The notes beneath the pieces are model-generated. The model had not been told where the DNA came from and ran no database searches. It worked only from the letters and a program-made list of their open reading frames with translations. A stretch of 8,356 nt of DNA, taken from contig DHWM01000099.1 of assembly GCA_002413185.1 (NCBI GenBank), positions 5,822-14,177 on the forward strand. Direction: 5' to 3'. Every line of letters starts with the position of its first letter. Within the stretch, counting starts at the first letter, position 1. Shown piece by piece: positions 1 through 6,582 of this stretch. This DNA comes from Actinobacteria bacterium UBA5182. GTDB taxonomy: Bacteria > Actinomycetota > UBA4738. The position numbers and the translations under genes are program-made.

Positions 1-1
1 C

Positions 2-28
2 GGGCGGAGCAGCCCGATGGAGGCGTAG
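2..28 (+). CDS. possible 3' end of an upstream CDS
   Basis: An open frame entering from the left edge reads eight codons (GRSSPMEA) and ends at a TAG at 26-28, directly against the dapF start codon. In many actinobacteria miaA precedes dapF, so this could be its C-terminus, but eight residues cannot identify a protein and another frame is also open across the edge. The tight junction would fit an operon that includes dapF. Confidence 0.3.
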   Translation, partial: GRSSPMEA

Positions 29-904
29 ATGCGTTTCGCCAAGTATCACGGGACCGGCAACGACTTCGTCATGCTGGAGGATCTCGAGGACTCCCTGCAT
101 CTGGAGCAGGCTGTCATCGCGGCGGCCTGCGACCGCCGCTTCGGCATCGGCGCCGATGGGCTGATCCGGGTGGCCCCTGCCGATGGGGCCGACTTCTTCA
201 TGGATTACTACAACGCCGATGGCGAGGTGGCCGAGATGTGCGGCAACGGCATCCGGTGCCTGGCGAAGCTGGTGTACGACCGCGGGATGACCAGGCGCCG
301 GGAGCTCGACGTCCTCACCAGGGCGGGGGTGAAGCATCTGGTGATCGAAGCCGAAGACGGCGTGGCCCGCCGCGTCACCGTGGACATGGGCGTTCCGGCT
401 TTGGAGCGCAAGGCCATCCCCATGACCGGCGATCCGGCTGATACCTTTGTCGGCCAACCGCTCCAGGTGGGCGAGCGAACCCTCATCGCCACGGCGGTGT
501 CGATGGGCAACCCGCACTGCGTGATCTTCCTCGAGCCCGGTGAGGACCTGTCCACGCTCGATGTCCCCGGGCTGGGGATCGAAGTAGAACATCGCCCCGA
601 GTTCCCCAACCGGACCAACGTCGAGTTCGTGTTGATGGAAGGGAGCCGGATCCGACTGCGGGTGTGGGAGCGGGGGTCCGGGGAGACCATGGCCTGTGGT
701 ACCGGGGCGTGCGCCGCTCTGGTGGCGAGCTGTCTGGAGGGTCGCACGGGCCGGGAGGCGGAGGTCGAGTTCCCGGGAGGGGTCCTGAACGTGGGATGGG
801 GACAGGACGACCACCTTTCCCTGACCGGTCCCGCCGTGTGCGTGTACGAAGGCGAGCTGGACGACGCATGGCTGGCCGGCATCGCGGCGGGAGTGCCGAG
901 ATGA
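29..904 (+). CDS. dapF: diaminopimelate epimerase DapF
   Basis: Cytosolic, cofactor-independent epimerase that converts LL-diaminopimelate to the meso form, used for lysine and for peptidoglycan cross-links. The protein is 291 residues, a normal family length. The two catalytic cysteines are visible: Cys71 in MCGNGIRC and Cys223 in ACGTGAC, each in its conserved glycine-rich turn. The N-terminal KYHGTGNDF signature is at residues 5-13, and substrate-binding motifs GNPHC (160-164), RTNVEF (195-200) and WERGSGET (213-220) are intact. The start is supported by GGAGG at 19-23, five bases before ATG. The stop overlaps the next start as ATGA at 901-904, indicating translational coupling with the aminotransferase. 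Nothing looks broken. Identification is by recognised motifs, not a database search. Confidence 0.97.
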   Translation: MRFAKYHGTGNDFVMLEDLEDSLHLEQAVIAAACDRRFGIGADGLIRVAPADGADFFMDYYNADGEVAEMCGNGIRCLAKLVYDRGMTRRRELDVLTRAGVKHLVIEAEDGVARRVTVDMGVPALERKAIPMTGDPADTFVGQPLQVGERTLIATAVSMGNPHCVIFLEPGEDLSTLDVPGLGIEVEHRPEFPNRTNVEFVLMEGSRIRLRVWERGSGETMACGTGACAALVASCLEGRTGREAEVEFPGGVLNVGWGQDDHLSLTGPAVCVYEGELDDAWLAGIAAGVPR

Positions 905-2055
905 GGTTCGCCCGGCGTATAGAGTCTCTTCCGCCCTACCTGTTCGCGCAGCTCGACAAGAAGCTCACCGCGAAACGCGACTCCGGCGCCGACGTCATCT
1001 CCCTGGCCGTGGGCGATCCGGATCTCCCCACGCCGCGGCACATCGTCGAGGCGCTCCAGGAGGCGGCGGAGGATCCCACCACCCACCAGTACCCGTCGTA
1101 CTACGGCCTGCCCGCGTTCCGGGTGGCCGTCGCCGATTTCTATCGCCGGAGATTCGGCGTGACGCTCGATCCCGATACCGAGGTCCTCGCGCTGATCGGG
1201 TCGAAGGAGGGCCTGGCCCATCTGGCGTTCGCGGTGCTCGACGACGGGACGGAGGCGCTGGTTCCCGACCCCGGCTATCCGGTGTACGCCACGGCCACCA
1301 TGCTGGCGGGAGGACGGCCGGTCCCCTTTCCCCTGGATGCCGCCGGTGGCTTCCTTCCCGACCTCGATTCGATCCACCCCTCGCCCGACGCCACGATGAT
1401 GTGGCTGAGCTACCCGAACAATCCCACCGCCGCGGTCGCCGACGGCGCGTTCTTCGACCGGGCCGTGGCGTTCGCCTCCCGGCACGATCTGCTGCTGTGC
1501 CACGACGCGGCGTACTCCGAGATCACCTTCGACGGCTACGTCGCCCCGAGCATCCTGTCGACGGAGGGCGGCATGGGCGTGGCCATCGAGCTCGGATCGC
1601 TCTCCAAGACCTACAACATGACCGGGTGGAGGATCGGATACGCGGTGGGCAACCGGGACGCCATCCGGGCGCTCGGCACGCTCAAAACGAACCTCGACTC
1701 CGGCATCTTCAACGCGGTGCAGCGCGCCGGAGTGGCCGCGCTGACCGGGCCGCAGGACCACGTCGAAGAGATGCGGGCGGTGTACCAGAAGCGCAGGGAC
1801 ACGGTGGTGTCGTCGCTCCAGGAGATCGGGATGCCGGTGGAGCCGCCGCTCGGGTCCATCTATGTGTGGGCGCCCGTGCCCGACGGCCGGACCTCGGAGC
1901 AGTTCGCCGCCGAGCTCCTGGAGGAGGCCGCCGTGGTGGTGTCGCCGGGCACCGGCTACGGGAAGCAGGGCGAAGGGTTCGTCCGTATCTCGCTCACCGT
2001 GGCCGACGACCGCCTCCAGGAAGCGATGGACCGTATCCGGGAGCGCCTCGGTTGA
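901..2055 (+). CDS. dapL: LL-diaminopimelate aminotransferase-like PLP enzyme (DapL type)
   Basis: Class I/II (fold type I) PLP aminotransferase of 384 residues. Visible landmarks: AVGDPDLPTP near residues 36-45, the YPNNPTA motif at 171-177, Asp202 and Tyr205 in HDAAYSEI, the Schiff-base lysine Lys236 in SLSKTYNMTGWRIG with Ser233 and Arg244 as phosphate ligands, and the substrate carboxylate arginine Arg363 in FVRISL. The start at 901 overlaps the dapF stop by four bases (ATGA) and has GGGAG at 889-893, seven bases upstream. Direct coupling to dapF favours LL-DAP aminotransferase, which makes LL-DAP from tetrahydrodipicolinate in one step and hands it to DapF. The alternative is N-succinyl-LL-DAP aminotransferase (DapC) or a general aspartate-type transaminase; motifs alone do not separate these. 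Aminotransferase identity is certain, the precise substrate is inferred. Confidence 0.85.
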   Translation: MRFARRIESLPPYLFAQLDKKLTAKRDSGADVISLAVGDPDLPTPRHIVEALQEAAEDPTTHQYPSYYGLPAFRVAVADFYRRRFGVTLDPDTEVLALIGSKEGLAHLAFAVLDDGTEALVPDPGYPVYATATMLAGGRPVPFPLDAAGGFLPDLDSIHPSPDATMMWLSYPNNPTAAVADGAFFDRAVAFASRHDLLLCHDAAYSEITFDGYVAPSILSTEGGMGVAIELGSLSKTYNMTGWRIGYAVGNRDAIRALGTLKTNLDSGIFNAVQRAGVAALTGPQDHVEEMRAVYQKRRDTVVSSLQEIGMPVEPPLGSIYVWAPVPDGRTSEQFAAELLEEAAVVVSPGTGYGKQGEGFVRISLTVADDRLQEAMDRIRERLG

Positions 2056-2083
2056 CCTCCGCCGCGCCTCTCGTCCGGACGCT

Positions 2084-2104
2084 CCGGCCGGACGCCCTGG
2101 CCGG
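2084..2104 (+). terminator. GC-rich hairpin after the dap operon
   Basis: CCGGCC (2084-2089) and GGCCGG (2099-2104) form a perfect six-pair stem with a nine-base loop, followed by only three T residues (2105-2107). It lies about 30 bases past the aminotransferase stop. It may be a weak terminator or part of the hflX leader structure; the stem is mutually exclusive with GTCCGG (2073-2078) pairing to CCGGAC (2088-2093). In sequence this GC-rich, six-pair stems are not rare. Confidence 0.3.
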
Positions 2105-2126
2105 TTTGGATCGGCTCCGGCCGGGA

Positions 2127-2228
2127 ATGATGGCGCCAGCAGAGACGCCGGACGACGAATTTCGGGGAAAGGGGCGCTTCCCGAAACTGTCTCCCCGGCG
2201 TCTCTGGTCTTTTCGAGGCTCGTCGTGA
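2127..2228 (+). other. 33-codon upstream ORF ahead of hflX, coding status uncertain
   Basis: ATG at 2127 (a second ATG follows at 2130) opens a frame of 33 codons that stops with TGA at 2226-2228, 15 bases before the hflX start. It begins MMAPAETPDD and ends RRLWSFRGSS. It spans the whole nested hairpin at 2140-2206, so translation would unfold that hairpin. Against coding: there is no good Shine-Dalgarno sequence, and by my count 22 of 33 codons end in G or C, lower than in the neighbouring genes. For a role: the position fits a leader peptide for ribosome-mediated attenuation of hflX. It resembles nothing I recognise. Confidence 0.25.
2140..2213 (+). terminator. nested hairpin terminator or attenuator between dapL and hflX
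   Basis: A perfect 12-pair inverted repeat, CAGAGACGCCGG (2140-2151) with CCGGCGTCTCTG (2195-2206), encloses a second inverted repeat, TTTCGGG (2160-2166) with CCCGAAA (2180-2186). The outer arm is followed by GTCTTTT (2207-2213), a short T-rich run on the plus strand. Two stacked arms separated by an eight-by-eight internal loop make a strong RNA element. It could end transcription of dapF-dapL, or control read-through into hflX, whose start is only 38 bases after the outer arm. The minus strand has no T-run after the structure, so orientation is plus. Confidence 0.6.
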
Positions 2229-2243
2229 GGCCCTTCCGTTCCC

Positions 2244-3554
2244 ATGTCTGACCGCTCCGGCTCCGAATCTCCGCTGTCGGCCACATGGCGGCCGGCGGTA
2301 CAGGAGCGGGCCGTGCTGGTGGGACTGTCGCGGTCCGGGTCCGACGGCGAGGCCCTCGACGAGCTCGCGGCGCTGGCAAGAGCAGCCGGCGCCGAACCCG
2401 TCGGCAGGATCGTGCAGGCCCGTTCGAGCCCGGATCCCACCACCTTCGTCGGCAAGGGGAAGCTCGGGGACATCCACGACCTCGTCCACGCGAAGGGAGC
2501 CGACGCCGTGATCCTGGACGACGAGCTCTCCCCTGGGCAGCTTCGAAACCTCGAGGAGCGGCTCCAGGTGAAGGTCCTCGACCGGACCGCGCTGATTCTC
2601 GACATCTTCGCCCTGCACGCCAGGTCGGGGGAGGGCAAGGCCCAGGTCGAACTGGCCCAGCTCAACTACCTGCTCCCCAGGCTGAGGGGGTGGGGCGAGG
2701 CGATGTCGCGGCTCGGCGGTGGCATCGGGACCCGAGGCCCTGGGGAAACGAAGCTCGAGGTCGACCGCCAGCACATCCGCCGCCGCATCACCAGGCTCCG
2801 CAAGGACATCAAGGAGCTGGGGAGGAGCCGGAGCGTCAAGCGGGCCGGCCGGGAGCGCTCGGGGATTCCGCAGATCGCCATCGCCGGGTACACCAATGCC
2901 GGCAAATCCACTGTGATGAACGCGCTCACCGACGCAGGGACGCTGGTGGCCGACCAGCCGTTCGCCACCCTGGACCCGAAGGCGCGACGGCTCCAGCTCC
3001 CGGGGGGCCGTCGGGCCATCCTCTCCGACACGGTCGGGTTCGTCCGGAAGCTTCCCCACGACCTGGTGGAGGCGTTCAAGTCGACGCTCGAGGAGGTTGC
3101 GCGGGCCGACCTGATCCTGCACGTCGCCGACGCGTCGGCCCTGGACCTCGGTGAGCAGATGCTGGCGGTTCGGGCCGTGCTGGGTGAGATCGGGGCCGCT
3201 CATCTTCCCGAGGTCCTGGTCCTGAACAAGTGGGACCTGATCGGTGAAGCCGAACGGGACCGGACCATACGACGAAACCCCGAAGGTGTGCCCGTTTCGG
3301 CCCTGACGGGTGAAGGAGTGGAGGGCCTGCTGGACCGGGTCGCGGCGTCCCTCCCGCGACCGCCGGTGGAGGTGACGCTGCTGGTGCCCTTCGACCGATC
3401 CGACGTGGTCCCGTGGCTGTACCGCCGAGGTGAGGTCGTCCGGGCCGACACGCAGGAGGACGGCACCCTCGTGGTGGCCCGCGTGGCGGCCGGCGACGTG
3501 CCCAAGGTGGGACCATTCGTCGTCGACTCGGCGCCCGCGCGGCCCCGTCCCTGA
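2244..3554 (+). CDS. hflX: ribosome-associated GTPase HflX
   Basis: HflX splits stalled or hibernating 70S ribosomes and is linked in several bacteria to heat stress and macrolide or lincosamide tolerance. The 436-residue protein has the N-terminal HflX domain (about 20-170), including FVGKGKLGDI (68-77), LDDELSPGQLRNLE (91-104) and the family signature GGGIGTRGPGETKLE (158-172), then a basic helical stretch, then the GTPase domain. G motifs are intact: GYTNAGKS at 215-222, TLDPKARR around 242-249, DTVGF at 262-266, NKWD at 328-331 and SALTGEG at 352-358. A C-terminal domain follows to 436. The ATG at 2244 has only a distant GAGG (2227-2230); an in-frame stop at 2226-2228 rules out much longer forms. 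A GTG at codon 24 preceded by AGGAG is a possible shorter start. It converges with the propeller gene, 16 bp apart. Confidence 0.96.
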   Translation: MSDRSGSESPLSATWRPAVQERAVLVGLSRSGSDGEALDELAALARAAGAEPVGRIVQARSSPDPTTFVGKGKLGDIHDLVHAKGADAVILDDELSPGQLRNLEERLQVKVLDRTALILDIFALHARSGEGKAQVELAQLNYLLPRLRGWGEAMSRLGGGIGTRGPGETKLEVDRQHIRRRITRLRKDIKELGRSRSVKRAGRERSGIPQIAIAGYTNAGKSTVMNALTDAGTLVADQPFATLDPKARRLQLPGGRRAILSDTVGFVRKLPHDLVEAFKSTLEEVARADLILHVADASALDLGEQMLAVRAVLGEIGAAHLPEVLVLNKWDLIGEAERDRTIRRNPEGVPVSALTGEGVEGLLDRVAASLPRPPVEVTLLVPFDRSDVVPWLYRRGEVVRADTQEDGTLVVARVAAGDVPKVGPFVVDSAPARPRP

Positions 3555-3570
3555 GGGCTCAGCCCGCCGC

Positions 3571-5301
3571 CTACTCTCCCGCCGGCAGCCGTCGCCCGAT
3601 GGCGTCGAACACACGACCGGCCGAGTCCTCGAACAGGATCAGGACGTGGCCGGGCCCGATCTGCTGGGTGGGAAGATCGAGGGCGGCGCTCGACCCGTGG
3701 ACCGTTTTCGTGGCCCTGTCGTCGCCGTAGCCCACGAACAACCGGATCGATGCGGCTCCGGCGACGTCGAACCCGAGGATGACGTGCACGCCCGAGACCG
3801 ACACGGCCGGATCGACCGGTCCCACGTCGATGACCGACCACCACTTCCCACCGACGAGCTTCTGGAGCCTGATGGGGATGACGGGGCGGGAGGACGCCGG
3901 CACGGAGCCGTCGGAGACATCCACCGCGACGAGGCCTCCTGGCGAGGCCTCCGGCGGCCCTGCAACGACGTTGGTCCAGCCGAGGACATCTCCGGCGAAC
4001 CGGGTTGCCGTCTGGACGGGATCGGCCCGCCAGGACGTCGGCTGGCCGGCGGCTTCCTGCGCCGCAAGGACGGCGGCTGCTTGGTTGGCCTGAGCGGGGT
4101 TGTCCTCCGGCCACACCGCGAACCCTTCGGTGGATGAGGGGGCTTCGCCGGACGGCGTGGCGCCGGCGCCCGGTGTCGGGGTCTGGACCGGAAGGGGAGT
4201 GGCGGTCGGGACCGGCAACTGGGCACAAGTCGGCGCGGAGCATGGCCGGAGGTCGATCCGGCTGATCGTCTGATCGAAGAAGTTGGCCACCCACACCGCG
4301 CCGTCGCCGAAGGCGATCCCGACCGGCGTCATGCCCACCTGGATGGGAGCACCGGCCACTCGGTTCGTCGTCGGGTCGATCCTGAGAACCTCGGCCGGCT
4401 CGGTGGAAACGGACCGGCTGACGATCCAGACGAACCCTCCGCCCACGACCATCGCGCCGGGCGAGAACACCGGAATGGCCGCGATCTTGCGGCCGGACCG
4501 GGCGTCGATTCGCACCACGAAGGGATGATCCGGGATCCACACCGAGCGCTCGCCGACTGCCGGGGGGCCGTCCTCCTGGACCCGAATCTTGGCGACCACC
4601 CTGCCGGTCGCCGGATCGAGCCGCTCGAGGTCACCGTCGCAGCACGGCGCACCTATCCAGATCCCATCCTCCCCCAGGGCGACGCGATCAGCCCTGCTCC
4701 TCAAGTCCAGTGGGAGCCGGGCAGGGGAGTTCGTGGCCGGATCGATCCGGACGAGCCGGTCCAGCAGGCTCACCCACACGGAACCGAACCCGGTGGCCAC
4801 GCCGATGGGCGAGGTGGGGAGAGGAATGGTCGCGACGACTTCGTCAGTGGCCGGATCGATGCGGGTAACGGTCCGACGGCCGCTGTCGGTTACCCAGACC
4901 CCGCCGCCGCCCGCCGCAACGTCGCGGTAGTCGCTGTTCCCAGAGAGGGGAATGGAGCCGATGACGCGGTTGGTCCGCGGGTCGATCCTCGAGACCACAC
5001 CATTCCCGGGAGCCCAGACCGACCCGTATCCGACGGCGACGTCGGTGACGCCCCCGGGAACGTGGATCGTCGCCGTCACCCGCGGCCGAATCGCCGGGGT
5101 CGAAGACGATGAACCCGGCGGCTGGAACGCCGCCCACAGGCCTGCGGCCGCACCGCCGAACAGGGTCAGGGCCAGGACGGCGGCGAGCGCACGGCGCCGC
5201 CTCTGCCGGCGGGCGCTCAGTCCGAGCAGTCGGTCCCAGCCGTCCCCGGACGGGACGAACCGGCCGGCTCGTTCGTCCAAAGCCTCGCGCAGGTCACTCA
5301 T
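3571..5301 (-). CDS. membrane-anchored seven-bladed beta-propeller protein, putative anti-sigma/sensor partner of the ECF factor
   Basis: 576-residue protein, start ATG at 5301 behind GGAGGAGGCG and overlapping the sigma-factor stop by eight bases (ATGAGTGA), so the two are translationally coupled. Order of parts: short cytoplasmic segment (1-37, MSDLREALDERAG then an RRQRRRR patch), one membrane helix (about 38-58), a Ser/Pro linker, a propeller (about 75-352), a Pro/Thr-rich linker (361-391), and a C-terminal domain (about 392-576). The propeller has seven copies of a roughly 40-residue YVTN/Vgb-like repeat, each with a G-x-VW-type strand and an RIDP-type turn (RIDP or variants at 105, 147, 185, 227, 264, 307, 348). 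The N-terminal strand VTATIHV could close the ring. No zinc anti-sigma motif (HxxxCxxC) is present and the cytoplasmic part is very short, so an anti-sigma role is inferred from context only. Cysteines at 220, 221, 354 and 359 lie outside and could form disulfides. The C-terminal domain, with WRADP and VLGW motifs, is not one I recognise. Confidence 0.85.
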   Translation of the reverse strand: MSDLREALDERAGRFVPSGDGWDRLLGLSARRQRRRRALAAVLALTLFGGAAAGLWAAFQPPGSSSSTPAIRPRVTATIHVPGGVTDVAVGYGSVWAPGNGVVSRIDPRTNRVIGSIPLSGNSDYRDVAAGGGGVWVTDSGRRTVTRIDPATDEVVATIPLPTSPIGVATGFGSVWVSLLDRLVRIDPATNSPARLPLDLRSRADRVALGEDGIWIGAPCCDGDLERLDPATGRVVAKIRVQEDGPPAVGERSVWIPDHPFVVRIDARSGRKIAAIPVFSPGAMVVGGGFVWIVSRSVSTEPAEVLRIDPTTNRVAGAPIQVGMTPVGIAFGDGAVWVANFFDQTISRIDLRPCSAPTCAQLPVPTATPLPVQTPTPGAGATPSGEAPSSTEGFAVWPEDNPAQANQAAAVLAAQEAAGQPTSWRADPVQTATRFAGDVLGWTNVVAGPPEASPGGLVAVDVSDGSVPASSRPVIPIRLQKLVGGKWWSVIDVGPVDPAVSVSGVHVILGFDVAGAASIRLFVGYGDDRATKTVHGSSAALDLPTQQIGPGHVLILFEDSAGRVFDAIGRRLPAGE

Positions 5302-5815
5302 CGCCTCCTCCAATGGTGTTTCGCAATGTGTCCCGGGCCCGCCACAGGCGGACCCGCACCGAGACCGGCTCGATCCCGAGGACGGCGGCCGCTTCGGCGG
5401 CGTCGAACCCCAGCCATTCGACCAGGACCAGCGCGGCACGCTGGCCGGCCGGGAGCGATCGCAACAGCCGGTCGATCTCGTCCTTCCCCTCCACCTCGGC
5501 CGAGGGGTCCGAGGAGGTGCCGCTGGTGATCAAGCGGCGGGCCGCCATGGCAAAGTGGCGGAGGCGGCTCCGGTGAAGGTTCATCGCGGTCCGGTACAGG
5601 TACCCGGTGGGGGAGGCCATGGCTCGAACCCGCTCCCATCGTTCGAACACCCGGACCAGGGCATCCTGAGAGAGGTCCTCCGCCTCTGTCACGCTGCCGG
5701 TGATGAGGAACAGGGCCCGGGACAGCCTGCGGTACTCGGCATCGAAGAAGTCCCGGAAGTCCTGGACAGCCAAGCTCGCCTCCGGCAGCGAGTTCACCCT
5801 CACGGTTGGAATCAT
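5294..5815 (-). CDS. ECF-family RNA polymerase sigma factor
   Basis: Small sigma-70 family protein (173 residues from ATG at 5815) with region 2 at about 23-88 (FFDAEYRRLSRALFLITG, then the conserved DLSQDALVRVFERW helix and a YLYRTAMNLHRSRLRH segment) and region 4 helix-turn-helix at about 112-167 (LPAGQRAALVLVEWLGF, then AEAAAVLGIEPVSVRVRLWRAR). It lacks sigma regions 1 and 3, as expected for ECF factors, and most resembles the actinobacterial SigE-type family. Its stop overlaps the start of the membrane propeller gene, which is the usual place for a cognate regulator. The start is uncertain: ATG at 5815 has no Shine-Dalgarno sequence, while a TTG at 5773 (codon 15) has GGAGG five bases upstream and would give a 159-residue protein starting at AVQDFRDFF. 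The signal and the regulon cannot be read from the window. Confidence 0.92.
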   Translation of the reverse strand: MIPTVRVNSLPEASLAVQDFRDFFDAEYRRLSRALFLITGSVTEAEDLSQDALVRVFERWERVRAMASPTGYLYRTAMNLHRSRLRHFAMAARRLITSGTSSDPSAEVEGKDEIDRLLRSLPAGQRAALVLVEWLGFDAAEAAAVLGIEPVSVRVRLWRARDTLRNTIGGGDE

Positions 5816-5828
5816 GGCTGAACCATGA
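5812..5828. repeat. 6-bp inverted repeat over the ECF start codon
   Basis: TCATGG (5812-5817) and CCATGA (5823-5828) are perfect inverted copies around a five-base spacer. The repeat covers the upstream ATG of the sigma gene. It could be a small operator or an RNA hairpin hiding the start; at this length chance is also a reasonable explanation. Confidence 0.3.
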
Positions 5829-5854
5829 ACGCTTGTGGGATGGCATTCGTTTCA
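5828..5854 (-). promoter_or_regulatory. possible ECF-type promoter for the sigma/propeller operon
   Basis: On the minus strand TGAAAC (5854-5849), a 17-base spacer and CGTT (5831-5828) resemble the AAC / CGT pattern of many ECF promoters, which would fit autoregulation. The predicted start of transcription falls about 5 bases before the ATG at 5815 and about 48 bases before the alternative TTG at 5773. The match is short and unproven. Confidence 0.3.
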
Positions 5855-5881
5855 GTGCGCGGAGGGTTGTGGGGCCTGCGT

Positions 5882-5894
5882 TCCGCGAAGCGGA
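5882..5894 (-). terminator. small hairpin just after lexA
   Basis: On the minus strand TCCGC-TTC-GCGGA forms a five-pair stem starting five bases after the lexA stop. There is no T-run, so it is at best a weak or factor-dependent terminator, or an mRNA 3'-end stabiliser. It is the only terminator-like element I see between lexA and the sigma gene, so read-through from lexA is possible. Confidence 0.3.
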
Positions 5895-5898
5895 TGAG

Positions 5899-6519
5899 CT
5901 ACAGCTTGCGGAGGACTGCTACGACCTTCCCCAGGATGCTGCCGGTGCTGAGCTCGAACGGTTCCATGGATGGGTTCTCGGGGACCAGCATCACCTGGCC
6001 GTCCTGACGGTGGAAGCGCTTCACGGTGGCCTCGTCCTCCGCCGGTCCCGGCATGAGCGCGGCGACGATGTCTCCCTCGTCCGCCCCGTCCTGGCGCCGG
6101 ACGACCACCACGTCACCGTCGAGGATGCCAGCCCCTACCATCGACTGGCCGCTCACTCGGAGGGCGAAATGGGTCTCGTCGGCGGCGTAGTCGGCCGGCA
6201 GCATCAGGTAGTCCTCGACGTCCTGCTCGGCCAGCGCGGGTGCGCCGGCGGAGATGCGTCCGATGAGGGGGACGGCGACGCCACGGCCCCGAGGAGCGCC
6301 CCGGCCCTGCAGTTCCATGGCCCGCGGCTTGGTGGGGTCGCGTCGAAGGAGACCGCGCCGTTCGAGGTTGGCGAGCTGGGCGTGCACGCTCGAGCTGGAG
6401 TTAAGCCCGACCGCTTCACCGATCTCACGCACGGTGGGGGGATAGCCCCGGTCGCGAACCGTTCGCTGGATGTATTCGAGGATCCGGCGCTGTCTTCCGG
6501 TGATGTCGCTGTCGTCCAA
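5899..6519 (-). CDS. lexA: SOS repressor LexA
   Basis: LexA represses DNA-damage genes and cleaves itself when RecA filaments form. From the TTG start it is 206 residues. The N-terminal winged helix covers about 8-65: GRQRRILEYIQ, YPPTVREIGEAVGL and the recognition segment SSSSVHAQLANLERRGLL. The C-terminal peptidase domain shows the Ala91-Gly92 self-cleavage site in ISAGAPA, the catalytic Ser126 in SGQSM and the general-base Lys167 in ATVKRF, so autocleavage should be intact. I chose TTG at 6519 because AGGAGG lies six bases upstream and because LexA proteins begin close to this point; an in-frame GTG at 6552 would add 11 basic residues (MLASRRKRRAT) that are not typical of the family. It is divergent from the LysM gene, and three SOS boxes lie upstream, pointing to autorepression. 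Confidence 0.97.
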   Translation of the reverse strand: MDDSDITGRQRRILEYIQRTVRDRGYPPTVREIGEAVGLNSSSSVHAQLANLERRGLLRRDPTKPRAMELQGRGAPRGRGVAVPLIGRISAGAPALAEQDVEDYLMLPADYAADETHFALRVSGQSMVGAGILDGDVVVVRRQDGADEGDIVAALMPGPAEDEATVKRFHRQDGQVMLVPENPSMEPFELSTGSILGKVVAVLRKL

Positions 6520-6525
6520 GGTTGC

Positions 6526-6531
6526 CCTCCT
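6526..6531 (-). promoter_or_regulatory. Shine-Dalgarno site that sets the lexA start
   Basis: AGGAGG on the minus strand, six bases before TTG at 6519. It would lie inside the coding sequence if the upstream GTG at 6552 were the start, which favours the TTG. Confidence 0.8.
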
Positions 6532-6568
6532 CTTCCGGCGAGACGCTAGCACGCGAGCCGGGTGGTTA

Positions 6569-6582
6569 CAAACATATGTTCG
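6569..6582. promoter_or_regulatory. SOS (LexA) box 1
   Basis: CAAACATATGTTCG differs by one base from the actinobacterial/Bacillus pattern CGAAC-N4-GTTCG and is otherwise a good palindrome. It lies 50 bases before the lexA TTG and overlaps the likely lexA -10 element, so it is the best placed site for LexA autorepression. Confidence 0.8.

Noticed and set aside
208..2379. 723-codon open frame on the minus strand across dapF and the aminotransferase
   Set aside because: It is antisense to two clearly identified genes, its product is rich in Arg, Pro and Gly with no domain I recognise, and long antisense frames are normal at this GC content.
3555..3570. Bidirectional terminator between hflX and the propeller gene
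   Set aside because: Only a four-pair GGGC-TCA-GCCC stem fits in the 16-bp gap and no T-run follows on either strand.
1956..3614. 552-codon open frame on the minus strand across hflX
   Set aside because: Antisense shadow of hflX; its composition is low-complexity and the plus-strand frame has all GTPase motifs.
3430..5821. Several plus-strand open frames opposite the propeller and sigma genes
   Set aside because: The minus-strand frames contain the repeat structure and sigma regions; the plus frames have no recognisable domain.
5806..6549. 247-codon plus-strand frame opposite lexA
   Set aside because: Antisense to lexA, which has its cleavage site and catalytic residues in the minus-strand frame.
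6520..6552. GTG start for lexA at 6552
   Set aside because: It would place the AGGAGG ribosome site inside the gene and add an atypical basic N-terminus; TTG at 6519 fits better.
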